Numbered from the stretch's first letter, positions 18,201 through 27,056 are shown. The stretch is 62,048 nt of DNA from an uncultured Planctomycetaceae bacterium (GCA_946408825.1 CAMJTU010000023.1:1-62048), one strand, 5' to 3'. The notes: a model not told the origin generated them from the sequence alone. Translations and numbers: made by a program.

Positions 18201-21200
18201 GTGTCTCTTCGTCGTGTGGGGAACCGCGCTTCTCGTCTACCGCGGACGCGGCGCCAAACCGTCGAGCGGCGACTCGAAAGACGCGGAAACGTCGGAGAAA
18301 GGCGCGACGGCGCCCGTGAACTCGGGCAAAGTCTCGACGACGCTCCTGCTGGCGCTCTGCTGCGTCGCGGCGTTCTTCGCGGGGATCGCGCGTCCCGCCC
18401 TTCGCGGCGACGAAGTCGATCCAGACGCACAAGAACACGTCGTCGCCGCGCAAAAAACCTATGCTCGCGAGCATATCGACTGGTCCGCATGGCGGTCGCT
18501 TCCCCTTTTCGACGGCGGACGCCGGACGCCGCTGAACACGGTCGCGCGGATTCTCGTTTACGAGATCACGGGCGCGAAAACGCCCGTCGTCGTCGCGCCG
18601 CCGAGCTCGCTGGAACGCCTTGAAAGCGACAAGCCGCAGAATTTCCCCGAATTTGAAGAATTTCTCCGCGACCTCGGCGCCCCTTCCGGCAAGGACGAGG
18701 CCGCCAGCCGCGAGGAACAGAAAGCGTGGTACGACGACGTCGCGGCCAAGACGGTCGCGCGGCAACATGAAGTCGCCGAGCAAATTCGCTTGGCGTTTCC
18801 TAACGGCAAACGCAAATTCACGCCGGCGGAGCTCCTCTTCTCGTGGCTCGCCGAACCGGAGCTTTGGGAGTCGCTTCCCTTTATTCTCGACGAAAAGGAC
18901 GTCGTCGCGCGCCAGGTTCTCAAGATTAAGGAGGATGAAATCGCGCAGCGTCGCGGGCGGCTCGCGCCCCAGGATTTCGACGCGCTGGAGCACGGTTCAA
19001 GCAAGACGCTCGTCGAAGCGTACCGCGCGCGTCCCGACGCCGACCCCGACGTTCTCAAAGCGCTCGACAAAGTCGAAGATCGGCTCGCAAATTGGCGTTC
19101 TCTCGTCTTTACGCCGACGCAAGGCGCTTCGTCGCGCCCCCGCGCTTACGTCAATAAGATTCTCTACGGCGCCATGCCCGCGATGGGCGCCGCGCCGCAC
19201 GGCGTCCAAGCCAGCCCCATGACGAAACTCGACGACGCCGCCAAGCGTCTCGAACGTCTGCTGACTCACGAAAAACGCGCGCTTCGTAAAACGTCGCCCC
19301 TCTACGACAAAGAACACATGCTGCGCCAGCGCGCGAAGCTCGCCAACGATCCGTCGGGACGCGACACGCTCGCGCTCGCGCGGCAGGTCGCGCTCCTTGG
19401 CGAAATCTACCGTCGCTATCCGCTGTCGTCGTCCGGCGTTCTCTTTGAAAAACTCGTCGACTCGACAAGTCGCGTCCTCGAAGAGCTCCGCGAACACCGC
19501 GACGCGATCATGGCGGAGCAGACGTTCTCCCTCGAATACCGTCAAGCGCTCGAAGAAGCGGTCTCCGCGCTTGACGAAATCGTCGGAGCCCTCGAACAGG
19601 CGGCGCTCGCGCTCACGACGGAAGAACCGAAATCGCTCCGCGTCGCGCCCGTCGTGCGCGAGCGCGTCTTCCGAACCTCGGAATCGCAAGACGCCCCGTG
19701 GGTCTCGCTCCAAACGCTCTTGTGGTCGCCCGACCCGCTGTATGCGCGATTCGTCGATCCGGAGGAGCGCGACTCCCTCGTAAGCCGCGACTCGCTCCCG
19801 ACGGATCAAGAGCCCGTCTCGCCCTTCGACGACGTCTTTTCGGCGCTCCGCAAAACGCGCGCGAATCAAGAGACGTCGCGTCCTGAAGTCGACGCGTTCC
19901 TCGAGGCGGTCGAAGCGTATCGCGATCGAAACGCCGACGATCGCGGCGGACGCGTGACGGAAGCCCTCGAGACGTTCGCCGTCGAGATGAGAAAGCTCGC
20001 CGAACGCGGCGCCGCGACTCGCGAGACGCTCGCGAGAGAAACCGTCGACGACGACGACGCGATCGTCGCCTACTTCGCGAAAACGCGCTATCCCGACGAG
20101 GGCGCGCTCGACGCGGAAATCTTCTATTACGACCTCGACGCGTTCTACTGGAACTGGATCGCGTGCGCGTGCGCGGTCGCCGCGTTTATACTCTCGTATC
20201 TGCGGCAGGGCGTTCGCCGGATTCTCGGGAAGAAGACGGACGACGGAGAGCGTTTCTTCTTCACGCTCGGGCTCCTCTTCCTGACGGCGGGCTGCGTCGT
20301 CGCGTTTATCGGCGGCGCGACGCGCGCGTATATCACGGGCTGGGCGCCGGTCGCGAATATGTTTGAAACGGTCGTGCTCTTGGCGTTTCTGATCGCGACG
20401 ATCGCGATATTCTACACGCTCGCGCCGATCTGGCGCCGCCCCTATCTCGACGCGTGGCGCGCGACGGCGTTTGTCTGCCGCGACGCGGCCCCGGAGATTC
20501 GCAAGGTCTCGCGCGTCATGTCGCCAATCCGCGTTATTTTGACGCTCGCGTTGATTTACGGCGGCGTCGCGCTGCGTCTCAAGAGCCTCGACGTCTCTAG
20601 CGGCGCGTTTGACGCGCTTCGACGGCTCGTCGTCGACTCCGTAACGATGCAAGGCTTCCTCGACGCCGCCGCGGTTCTCGCGACGTTCCTCTTCGTCGTT
20701 TGGTTCGCGCCCCGATTCGTCGCGACGCTTCTCGCCCTCCTCTTCTTCCCGAAGACGTTCACGCGCCGCGACGATATTGCGCCGGCGCCGGGACGAACAC
20801 GCCGTCAGGCGCTCGTCGCGGAAGTTGTGGAACGGCGCGCGTTCCTAACCGCAAGCGCGACGATCGCCGCGCTCGTCGCCGCCGCCGCGTACTTCAACTC
20901 GGTCGAGTTCAATCCGAACATCAAGCCCCTCGTCGCCGTTCTGCGCAGCAATTTCTGGCTTACGATCCACGTCCTCGCGATCATCGTGAGTTACGCGCTC
21001 GGCGCGATCGCTTGGGTCGTCTCGCTCGTTTCCCTCGCGCATTACGCTTTCGGACGCTACCAGACGCAAACGACGAGCCGCGCGATCGATCCGCAATACT
21101 GCGAACGCGTCGCCCCCGTAATCGCGACGATGCTCCGCAGTTCCGCGCTCTTCCTGACGGCGGGAATCATTCTCGGCGCGCGCTGGGCGGACTTCAGCTG

Positions 21201-21546
21201 GGGCCGATTCTGGAGCTGGGACCCGAAAGAGGTTTGGGCGCTCGTGACGCTCCTCGTCTACCTCGTCGTCCTGCATATATGCCGCCTGAGCGGACGCAGT
21301 CGTTTCGCGCTGTCCTTTGGCGCGACAATCGGAGCGCTCGCGATCATTATGACGTGGTACGGCCTCAGTTTCGTCATGGGCGGCGGCGGTCGTCACGCCT
21401 ATACCGGCGGCGAATCGAACAAGGTCGCCGTGCTGTATATTCTCTTCGCGGCAAACATTCTCTGGGCGCTCGTAGCGCTCGCGCGTTACTGGGTAGAGAA
21501 GGCGCGGCGCAGAAACAAAGAACGAGCCGCGCGCAAAGCGTCTTGA
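15253..21546 (+). CDS. ResB-CcsA cytochrome c maturation fusion protein (2097 aa)
   Basis: One very long chain joins both halves of the system II haem-export/cytochrome c synthetase. The N-terminus has three transmembrane helices typical of ResB (about residues 17-118), then a large extracytoplasmic region. A Pro/Glu-rich linker (~395-500) carries EETTP repeats. Further helices lie near residues 978-995 and 1023-1045. The CcsA half starts at ~1635 with many helices and holds the WWD-type haem signature WADFSWGRFWSWDPKEVWAL (~1978-1997), a TIHVLAIIVSY histidine, and a late GRHAY histidine. It attaches haem to CxxCH motifs of exported cytochromes. The start has ACGGAG upstream. Confidence 0.92.
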   Translation: MSASNRSVGRALRATFQFCGAIPLGIALMTLLAIVMGWATFLEREMGTPAAQYLVYASPWFYALIAILAFNLTCSALARIPKLVLRVDGKLRVNRALAPFFIAHVGVVLLIVGCLVTATRSSRARAAIAEGTSTEKAIDVDSRLLRVQLVDFDAAAPKEGDAPAPNATDVEIPFSGGPLNWRDQTSAELWRADVSDPILATKPETKFFNRLGKKASAVSQRCAYFASKFARRAKPGVLYDADGLKIEALEYATCADYAPVPDLTASLLVRDREGKDVAKNLTLAFPFEAAMIGGDPLATTRKSQRATLDDGIRVVYVLAEGSAEAAAFARAVPENGETDRVVLMLDGERFDLALDDLAKLAQYGDLENQEQTLAVQREEISRRLSQEREYVENAEIPEEPEKPAPVESQPQEASENPAEEPTPAPEETTPEETTPEETTPEEAQPDAQAVEENQPNDPAPTVEEPSEAPQPAAEESPSEPEPQPAQEESGPDAAVSRVSARYAQDADSADAATKAARLKPLQATTNETLEESDRKLRELSDKLANAADAATDPDGRPGEGFDDYQATLREFTRLRTLNYLTATWARLERVAASSQELIETLEKSLDETSRRETEVKELAQRVKLGDSKWRVLAFNMTPTQVQGVEELQGVTAVLTLESPQGDAVETTLFSELPERNRYPESRRVYGALWTVPKTDEDNVYGRKWAKNVDKPRLELMQGSDGTIQYRYGASGFYAAGALDTTALDDVAGTLKAATVALDSRETAATDDRLVSFTLDSFALQDEIGARLLPTLFSKDNASEFYGKLKLRVTLDDVSEIFWLRTIPLESVDQTQIRYFTKTVASKTRRAQISLTDREIDLGVALYVKKFTPTYEPGSSTPASFASLIRLLPKETTPEERAEAVATDAEKDVLIQMNRPGVLKAPGSSKVYWAYQDSFRGPYKPGDKEFDDVVKGKLLPGEDAPRECLYYTIVALNDDPGRGLKYLACLFVVWGTALLVYRGRGAKPSSGDSKDAETSEKGATAPVNSGKVSTTLLLALCCVAAFFAGIARPALRGDEVDPDAQEHVVAAQKTYAREHIDWSAWRSLPLFDGGRRTPLNTVARILVYEITGAKTPVVVAPPSSLERLESDKPQNFPEFEEFLRDLGAPSGKDEAASREEQKAWYDDVAAKTVARQHEVAEQIRLAFPNGKRKFTPAELLFSWLAEPELWESLPFILDEKDVVARQVLKIKEDEIAQRRGRLAPQDFDALEHGSSKTLVEAYRARPDADPDVLKALDKVEDRLANWRSLVFTPTQGASSRPRAYVNKILYGAMPAMGAAPHGVQASPMTKLDDAAKRLERLLTHEKRALRKTSPLYDKEHMLRQRAKLANDPSGRDTLALARQVALLGEIYRRYPLSSSGVLFEKLVDSTSRVLEELREHRDAIMAEQTFSLEYRQALEEAVSALDEIVGALEQAALALTTEEPKSLRVAPVVRERVFRTSESQDAPWVSLQTLLWSPDPLYARFVDPEERDSLVSRDSLPTDQEPVSPFDDVFSALRKTRANQETSRPEVDAFLEAVEAYRDRNADDRGGRVTEALETFAVEMRKLAERGAATRETLARETVDDDDAIVAYFAKTRYPDEGALDAEIFYYDLDAFYWNWIACACAVAAFILSYLRQGVRRILGKKTDDGERFFFTLGLLFLTAGCVVAFIGGATRAYITGWAPVANMFETVVLLAFLIATIAIFYTLAPIWRRPYLDAWRATAFVCRDAAPEIRKVSRVMSPIRVILTLALIYGGVALRLKSLDVSSGAFDALRRLVVDSVTMQGFLDAAAVLATFLFVVWFAPRFVATLLALLFFPKTFTRRDDIAPAPGRTRRQALVAEVVERRAFLTASATIAALVAAAAYFNSVEFNPNIKPLVAVLRSNFWLTIHVLAIIVSYALGAIAWVVSLVSLAHYAFGRYQTQTTSRAIDPQYCERVAPVIATMLRSSALFLTAGIILGARWADFSWGRFWSWDPKEVWALVTLLVYLVVLHICRLSGRSRFALSFGATIGALAIIMTWYGLSFVMGGGGRHAYTGGESNKVAVLYILFAANILWALVALARYWVEKARRRNKERAARKAS
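16527..16571 (+). repeat. Three perfect 15-bp tandem repeats (EETTP)
   Basis: GAAGAAACGACGCCG occurs three times without change inside the Pro/Glu-rich linker of the ResB-CcsA fusion. It is a likely slippage site that changes linker length without shifting frame. Confidence 0.9.
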
Positions 21547-21581
21547 ACGGCGCCTTTCGCTCAATTTAAAGAATCGCCAAA

Positions 21582-21640
21582 ACGTCCGTCGTCGCGCGCT
21601 CTCCGATAGAGACCTCGCGGCGGCGGGCGTTCTTTATTTT
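21582..21640 (+). terminator. Intrinsic terminator of the ResB-CcsA gene
   Basis: A 15-base stem, 21582-21596 with 21616-21630 (three G-U pairs), is followed by TCTTTATTTT. Confidence 0.65.
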
Positions 21641-21733
21641 GACAAAGGCTCGTTACAGAACGCGACGTCGACGAGGAACGGCATAGAACGCTTTTCAACC
21701 GCGGAAGATAAAGAGCGGCGCGCCTTGTTCGCG

Positions 21734-22318
21734 TCAGGAAAACGCCAGTCGAACGGGCCGCGTCGCGGGACGCGCTTCAGAGACGATCATTTTTGCGCCG
21801 GCGAAGAACTCGTCCGCGGGTCGCGCAATTTCGCGAAACCGCGCCGTCGGCGCTTCGTACGTGTTCCAGCGCGGCGAAATTAACCGCGCTTCGGTCAGAT
21901 ATGTTTTTACGGGAACGACGAAGAACGCGTAACGTTCTCCGTAACAACGAAAAAGCCTGTTCTCCGGCAACGGAAGTTTCGAACCGACGACGCGATACGC
22001 GAAGACAAACGCGGAATGGTCGCGGTATTGCCGTCCGCCGGCGTTGAGAATCTCTTCCCAGCGCAGCAGCCCGAGGACGTCGTCCTGGGTCGTCCAGTTC
22101 TTCCAATACCGACGCGACCGGACGCCGCTTGGAAAGAGCCGCCCTTTGACGTCGACAATCCACGCGGAACCGTCGACGCTCTGAACGATGTTGTCAAAGT
22201 TTTTGAGCGTCGAGCCGTTGGGAAGGAGAAACCGCCGCTCTTGGCGATTTGACAGACAGGGGCGCCGTATCAAACGCAAATAGCGTTCAAACGCGACCTC
22301 ATACCGATTCTTCCACAT
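21734..22318 (-). CDS. HYExAFE-family protein, possible PD-(D/E)XK nuclease
   Basis: A 194-residue protein starting MWKNRYEVAFERYL. This matches the N-terminal signature that names the planctomycete HYExAFE family, with Arg-Tyr in place of His-Tyr. Further on, NFDNIVQSVDGSAWIVDVKGR resembles the D...(D/E)xK core of PD-(D/E)XK nucleases; the nuclease idea is inference. It follows the response-regulator gene by 28 bp and is probably cotranscribed with it. Confidence 0.7.
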   Translation of the reverse strand: MWKNRYEVAFERYLRLIRRPCLSNRQERRFLLPNGSTLKNFDNIVQSVDGSAWIVDVKGRLFPSGVRSRRYWKNWTTQDDVLGLLRWEEILNAGGRQYRDHSAFVFAYRVVGSKLPLPENRLFRCYGERYAFFVVPVKTYLTEARLISPRWNTYEAPTARFREIARPADEFFAGAKMIVSEARPATRPVRLAFS

Positions 22319-22346
22319 CGTCGTCGATCCTTAAAAAGGACGCCGT

Positions 22347-22736
22347 TCAGGAGTCTTCAAGGACTCGTTTGACCGTCGCGAGAAGGTCGTCCATAAGAAA
22401 GGGGCGCGTCATATACGCGTCGACGCCAAGGTCTTCGGCATACTGCCGTCCGCGCTCGCTATCGACGCTCGTGAGGACGATAATCCGCGTCGGATATTCT
22501 TCGTGCGTGCGCAGCGCTTCGATAACGAGAAAACCGCTTCGACGCGCCGCGACCAGATCGGTAATGATAAGGTCCGGACGCGCGCTTTCCGCCATGCTAA
22601 GACCGAGACCGCCGTTCGTGGCGGCGATCACGTCGTACCCGGCGCGCGACAACGCGGCGACGAGCGCGGCGCGCGCGTTCATATCGGAATCAATAACGAG
22701 AATCGTTCGACGAGGTTCTTCTGGGACGCTTTCCAT
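22347..22736 (-). CDS. Single-domain response-regulator-like protein with Lys-to-Arg change
   Basis: A 129-residue receiver domain without an output domain. The acidic pair is IDSD (Asp16, Asp18), the phosphoacceptor is Asp60 (DLIITD), and the Thr/Ser switch is VLTS (Thr89). The lysine that normally contacts the phosphoryl group (KP motif) is replaced by Arg111 in YMTRPF. No histidine kinase lies nearby. It is probably in one transcript with the cyclophilin gene upstream and the HYExAFE gene downstream. Phosphorylation chemistry may be altered. Confidence 0.85.
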   Translation of the reverse strand: MESVPEEPRRTILVIDSDMNARAALVAALSRAGYDVIAATNGGLGLSMAESARPDLIITDLVAARRSGFLVIEALRTHEEYPTRIIVLTSVDSERGRQYAEDLGVDAYMTRPFLMDDLLATVKRVLEDS

Positions 22737-22844
22737 AGTGCAAACTGCGTTAGGGAGTCAAAAACTCGGCGCGGAACGTCCGACGCGTCGCGAAAACTTG
22801 ACGCGTCAGACCGTCGCGCGCCGTCGTAAAAGGGAAACGACAAA

Positions 22845-24023
22845 TCAACGCGCGGGAAGTTTGTCAAACGGCTCGGGATCGCCGCGAAGAATCTTCGCGT
22901 CGATGATCTTGTCGGGCGCGACGTCCGACTCCTGCTCCGGATCGATCCGCTGAATTTCCGAAAGGACGTCCATTCCGTCGACGATGCGACCGAAAACGGT
23001 ATGCTTCTTATTCAAGAAGGACGTCGGAACGAAATCCAGGAAGAACTGAGAGCCGCCCGTATTCGGTCCGGCGTGCGCCATCGCGATCGAGCCGCGGAAG
23101 TGATTGCGCGCTTCGTCGCCGTAGCATTCGCACTTAATGCAGTATCCCGGCCCGCCGGAACCGGTTCCCGTCGGGTCGCCCCCTTGAGCCATGAAGAAGG
23201 GCAGCACGCGGTGGAACGGAACGTCCGTATAGAATCCGGACTTGACGAGCGAGAGGAAGTTGTTCGTCGCGATCGGCGCTTCGTTCTTGAAGAGTTCGAG
23301 GGTAATGTCGCCCTTCGACGTGCGGAGCAGCACGCGAGGAAGATTGTCGGCTTTCGCTTCCGCCTGACGAATCTCCTGTTCCTTGGCCCACAGCGATTCA
23401 TATTCGGGCAGAACGCGCTCAAGGTTGTACTGGAGGTGCATCTTATCGTCGGGGTCGCATTTGGAAATAACGCCCTTGTCTTTGGCGATCTTGTACCACG
23501 CTTTAGCGTCGTCGAGATTCATCGTGCAGAACGCGGCGAACGCGGCGAAACCGTAAAGCATGTCGCTATTCTCGCCGGGAAGCGGATACTCAAAAAGCGC
23601 CTTCGCAATGACGTAGGCGACTTCATAATTTTCACGGTCCACGACGAGCCAGTGAAGCATCGAGCAGAGAAACGCGCGAAGTTCGACGTTCTGTCCGTCG
23701 ATCGAACGGTACGCCGTAATCGCGAGGGGCACGAGTTCCTTCTGACGCTTCTGGGTATCCTCGATAAGGGGCGTGAACTCGGCGATGATTTTATCCTTCT
23801 GCTCCGCCGACGCCGTCTGATACGAATCCTTTAGACTGCGGAGCTTCTTGAGCGCCGTCTTATACTGAACCATTTCGTCGGCGAATCTCTTGTACTCAGG
23901 CGTGTCGTCGCGGTTGACGACTTCCGGCGTGAACGCAGAGGAGGACGCCGCGTCCTGCGCGGAAACGCTAGAAAATGCAAACGACGCGCAAAGAAGCGCG
24001 ACGAAAACGACTATTTTTTTCAT
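22845..24023 (-). CDS. Exported peptidyl-prolyl isomerase (cyclophilin) with helical N-terminal domain
   Basis: A 392-residue protein. Signal peptide MKKIVVFVALLCASFAFSSV ends SA-QD. A helical, TPR-like region runs from ~residue 40 to 220. The C-terminal cyclophilin domain has LLRTSKGDITLELF, FHRVLPFFMAQGGDPTGTG, NTGGSQFFL and HTVFGRIVDGMDVL, so the active-site Arg, Phe, Gln and His are kept. It catalyses cis-trans prolyl isomerisation outside the cytoplasm. I start at ATG 24023, the signal-peptide start; a longer frame to 24281 overlaps the divergent rsmD-like gene. Confidence 0.9.
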   Translation of the reverse strand: MKKIVVFVALLCASFAFSSVSAQDAASSSAFTPEVVNRDDTPEYKRFADEMVQYKTALKKLRSLKDSYQTASAEQKDKIIAEFTPLIEDTQKRQKELVPLAITAYRSIDGQNVELRAFLCSMLHWLVVDRENYEVAYVIAKALFEYPLPGENSDMLYGFAAFAAFCTMNLDDAKAWYKIAKDKGVISKCDPDDKMHLQYNLERVLPEYESLWAKEQEIRQAEAKADNLPRVLLRTSKGDITLELFKNEAPIATNNFLSLVKSGFYTDVPFHRVLPFFMAQGGDPTGTGSGGPGYCIKCECYGDEARNHFRGSIAMAHAGPNTGGSQFFLDFVPTSFLNKKHTVFGRIVDGMDVLSEIQRIDPEQESDVAPDKIIDAKILRGDPEPFDKLPAR

Positions 24024-24273
24024 GGCAAGTCCGTTGCTTGATACGCCGCGCGCAGTCGGAAGTTTTTCCGTCGCTCCCGGGCTAGACGTCTGGCGTGTGT
24101 TGAAAATTCGGATAAAATAGGGCGGAAATGCGTTTTCAAGCGTTCGTTCGCTCCGACGAAGATTTGAACTTTGTAAGCCGAACGTCGCGCGCACGCCCCG
24201 ACGCGTCATTATAGCGAGCGTAAGAGTTCCTTTCAAGGCGACTTTTCCCCGACGACCACTTATTCGTAAAAGA

Positions 24274-25257
24274 ATGTCCAAGAAGAAATCCCCCCCGCAG
24301 TTTAACCCGGCAGCCCTCGACGAACTAGCGTCCGGCGTCGACGAGAAGACCGTCGCGCCCTACCTTTCCAGCGCCGAAATATACCGGCGACTCGGCAAAC
24401 CGGGCCAACGGAAGGAACGCGTTTTTTACGACGCGCAGGGCGGTCCCGACGCGGATCTCTGGAACAAGGGCTCGAAAAACTTTAAAGAACGGCGGCGCGC
24501 CGCGATGAACAAAAAGGGCGAAGAACGCTGGGTCGAGGCGACCGTCGAATTGGCGCCGCGCGAGCGCTCGAAGCGCAATAAGAACGTCGGCAGCGAACCG
24601 GGAGAACGCGACGCCGTCGGTCTGCGAATCATCGGCGGCGCCTTGCGCGGAACGAAGCTTGAGTATGGCGGCGACCGTCGCGTCCGCCCGATGAAGGATC
24701 GCGTTCGCGAGGCGATCTTCAATCTTCTGGGCGAAACCCCTAAAGGAAAGCGCGCGATCGATTTATTTACGGGGACCGGCGCGCTGGCGTTCGAGGCGCT
24801 CAGTCGCGGCGCGGTCGCGGCGACGATGATTGAGGTCCATTTTCCGACCGCCCGCGTGACGCGGCGCAATATCGCGACGCTTGAGAAGAAATCCCCGGGC
24901 CTTTCGTCGAAGATAGAACTGCTCACGACCGACGTCTACTTCTGGGCGCGGCGACTTGCGGCGACGGACTCCGACCAACCGACGTCGCCCGTCGAAACGT
25001 CTTCGCGCGCGGCGCTCCCGCGCGACGTTCCGTGGCTTGTCTTCTGTTCGCCCCCTTACGACTTCTGGGTCGACCGCAAAGACGAGACGCTCAATCTTCT
25101 CCGCGTCCTGCGCGACCGCGCGCCGCAAGGCTCCGCCTTCGCGATCGAAGCGGACGATCGCTTCGATTTCGACGAGCTCAAGACGCTCGACGTCGAACTG
25201 CCCCCCAAGAAAAGGCGGTCCTATCCGCCCGCGGAAGTCGCGATCTTCTTCGTCTGA
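24274..25257 (+). CDS. rsmD: RsmD-type 16S rRNA (guanine-N2)-methyltransferase
   Basis: A 327-residue protein. A lysine/arginine-rich N-terminal extension of ~115 residues is absent from typical ~190-residue RsmD. The core has LRIIGGALRGTKLEY, RPMKDRVREAIFNLL, and SAM motif I DLFTGTGALAFEALSRGA. The usual catalytic (D/N)PPY is SPPY here (FCSPPYDFW). RsmD methylates G966 of 16S rRNA. The extension may bind RNA or the ribosome. Confidence 0.88.
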   Translation: MSKKKSPPQFNPAALDELASGVDEKTVAPYLSSAEIYRRLGKPGQRKERVFYDAQGGPDADLWNKGSKNFKERRRAAMNKKGEERWVEATVELAPRERSKRNKNVGSEPGERDAVGLRIIGGALRGTKLEYGGDRRVRPMKDRVREAIFNLLGETPKGKRAIDLFTGTGALAFEALSRGAVAATMIEVHFPTARVTRRNIATLEKKSPGLSSKIELLTTDVYFWARRLAATDSDQPTSPVETSSRAALPRDVPWLVFCSPPYDFWVDRKDETLNLLRVLRDRAPQGSAFAIEADDRFDFDELKTLDVELPPKKRRSYPPAEVAIFFV

Positions 25258-25424
25258 TATTGGAACGGAACGCAAAAGTTCGGGTTTTTAGCGCCATTTG
25301 ACAATTTTTCGGGTTTTACGCGACGAAAAAATACGCTAAGCTCCAAACGCGTTTCCGACTTGCGACGGCGTGACGTCGGGTCGCGGACGCGTTTCCCCCC
25401 GTTGAACAGGAACGAAAAGATCGT

Positions 25425-26987
25425 ATGAAAACCTCGAGTAAAATGCTGACCGTCGTTATGACGGCGATTATCGCAATCATGGCCTCGTCCGCCGCGAACG
25501 CGCAGATCGGACGACTCGGAACAGGAAACGGACTAGGAACGAGACTCGGCGGACGAGCCGCTCAGCCTCAGCCCGAGGATCTCGCCCCCGCCGCGACGCC
25601 CGCGACTCCCGCGTCCGCAGCCGCGACTCCCGGCGTTACGCGCCCGGTTCAGAATCCTACGTCGACGACAGGCGCGACTGCCGCGACCGCTCCGACCGCG
25701 ACCGCAGCCTCCGGCGCCCAGCAGGAAAAGGCGCCGATCACGAAATCGGACGGCTCCGAATTCGTCATTCCCGCCGACGCGACGCCCGAACAGCTCACGG
25801 CGCAGGCCGCGTCTCTCCTCGCGACCGACATCGCCTTCGAATCGGAAAAGGAATATAACGCGTGGGTTCAGAAGATGCTTCAAACGGTCGGCAAGATCGC
25901 GGACCGCATTCTGACGCTCAAACCGGACGACAAATATTTCGTCGAAGCGATCTCCCTCAAGGGACAGGTCCTCTGCTATCAGGCGTCTCTTGACTCCTCC
26001 GTTTTGCCAAAGCTCAAGCAGTATGCGGACGCGCTTGCAAAAAACACTCGCGTTCAGGGTCTTGAAGACGGTCGCAACGCGACGCTCGCGTTCACCGGCG
26101 TCTACCTCCAGGCGGTCGTCGCCGACGTCGCCGAACGTCAGGGAACCGCTCGCGAACTCACCGCCGCGATGTCGCAGGTCGACGCGTTCGTTAAGGAACA
26201 TCCTGAAACGTCGGACATGTGCGTCGATCTCGTTTTCCCCGTCGCGCTCGTCGCCGCGAACCTAAAGGATCCGACGCTTGTCGATAAGATTTGGAATCCG
26301 ATCCGCAAAACGTTAACCGACGCCGGAACGCCGGAAGCGCAGAACGCGCTCCTTATGCTCAATGGAACGATTCGCTTCTCGCAGCTCCAGGGCGCGACCT
26401 TCGAATGGAAAGGTTGCGATCTCGACGGCAAGCCGTTCGACGAAACCAAGGTCAAGGGACGCGTCGTCCTCGTCGATTTCTGGGCGTCGTGGGCGGAACA
26501 GAGTTTAGAGACGCACAAGCAACTCCTAGAACTCTACAACAAGTACCACTCGCAGGGCTTTGAGATTGTCAGCTACTGTCTTGACCCTCAACTTGAGGAC
26601 ACGCAGAAATACCTGAAAACGAACAAACTTCCGTGGATTATTCTTTCCGATCGCGCGACGGTCGACGCGAAGGCGACCTCGCTCGCAGGCTACTACGGAA
26701 TCACCGAAATTCCTACGATGATTCTCGTCGGCGGCGACGGCAAGGTCGCTTCGACCGACATTAGCATGGAATCGCTCGTGGCGACGCTCCAAAGCGTCTT
26801 TACCAAAAACGCCGCCGGCGCGACCGGCGCGACTGGCGCGACCGGCGCCCCCGCGACAAGAGCGACGACCCCGGCGACGATTCCGGGAACCGCGTCGAAA
26901 CCGACCGTCGAGACCGTCACTTCCGGAACGGTCCCCGGACCGACGACGCGACGAACGACGACCCCCGGAATTCTGCCGAGACGCTGA
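25425..26987 (+). CDS. Exported thioredoxin-fold protein lacking the active-site cysteines
   Basis: A 520-residue protein with signal peptide 1-26 (ending NAQ). An Ala/Thr/Pro-rich linker runs to ~100, a helical domain ~115-320, then a TlpA/AhpC-type fold: VKGRVVLVDFWASWAEQSLE at ~residue 347. In active homologues this site reads W-C-x-x-C; here it is WAEQS, so no redox disulfide can form. The C-terminus is a Gly-Ala-Thr, collagen-like tail (GATGATGATGAP) followed by a Thr/Pro-rich end. It resembles the intact TlpA paralogues at 38333 and 39718. Confidence 0.8.
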   Translation: MKTSSKMLTVVMTAIIAIMASSAANAQIGRLGTGNGLGTRLGGRAAQPQPEDLAPAATPATPASAAATPGVTRPVQNPTSTTGATAATAPTATAASGAQQEKAPITKSDGSEFVIPADATPEQLTAQAASLLATDIAFESEKEYNAWVQKMLQTVGKIADRILTLKPDDKYFVEAISLKGQVLCYQASLDSSVLPKLKQYADALAKNTRVQGLEDGRNATLAFTGVYLQAVVADVAERQGTARELTAAMSQVDAFVKEHPETSDMCVDLVFPVALVAANLKDPTLVDKIWNPIRKTLTDAGTPEAQNALLMLNGTIRFSQLQGATFEWKGCDLDGKPFDETKVKGRVVLVDFWASWAEQSLETHKQLLELYNKYHSQGFEIVSYCLDPQLEDTQKYLKTNKLPWIILSDRATVDAKATSLAGYYGITEIPTMILVGGDGKVASTDISMESLVATLQSVFTKNAAGATGATGATGAPATRATTPATIPGTASKPTVETVTSGTVPGPTTRRTTTPGILPRR

Positions 26988-27032
26988 CCCGTCAAGGGCG
27001 ATTTTACTTCGCGTCTGTCAGGCGCAAACTTC

Positions 27033-27056
27033 AAGCGCCGCTCGTTGGCGGCGCTT
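27033..27056 (+). terminator. Hairpin after the thioredoxin-fold gene
   Basis: AAGCGCCG (27033-27040) pairs with CGGCGCTT (27049-27056). There is no real U-tract, so termination is uncertain. Confidence 0.35.

Noticed and set aside
18997..20652. 551-residue minus-strand frame inside the ResB-CcsA gene
   Set aside because: It is antisense to confirmed transmembrane and charged coding sequence, with highly biased Arg/Asp/Glu composition. No start signals.
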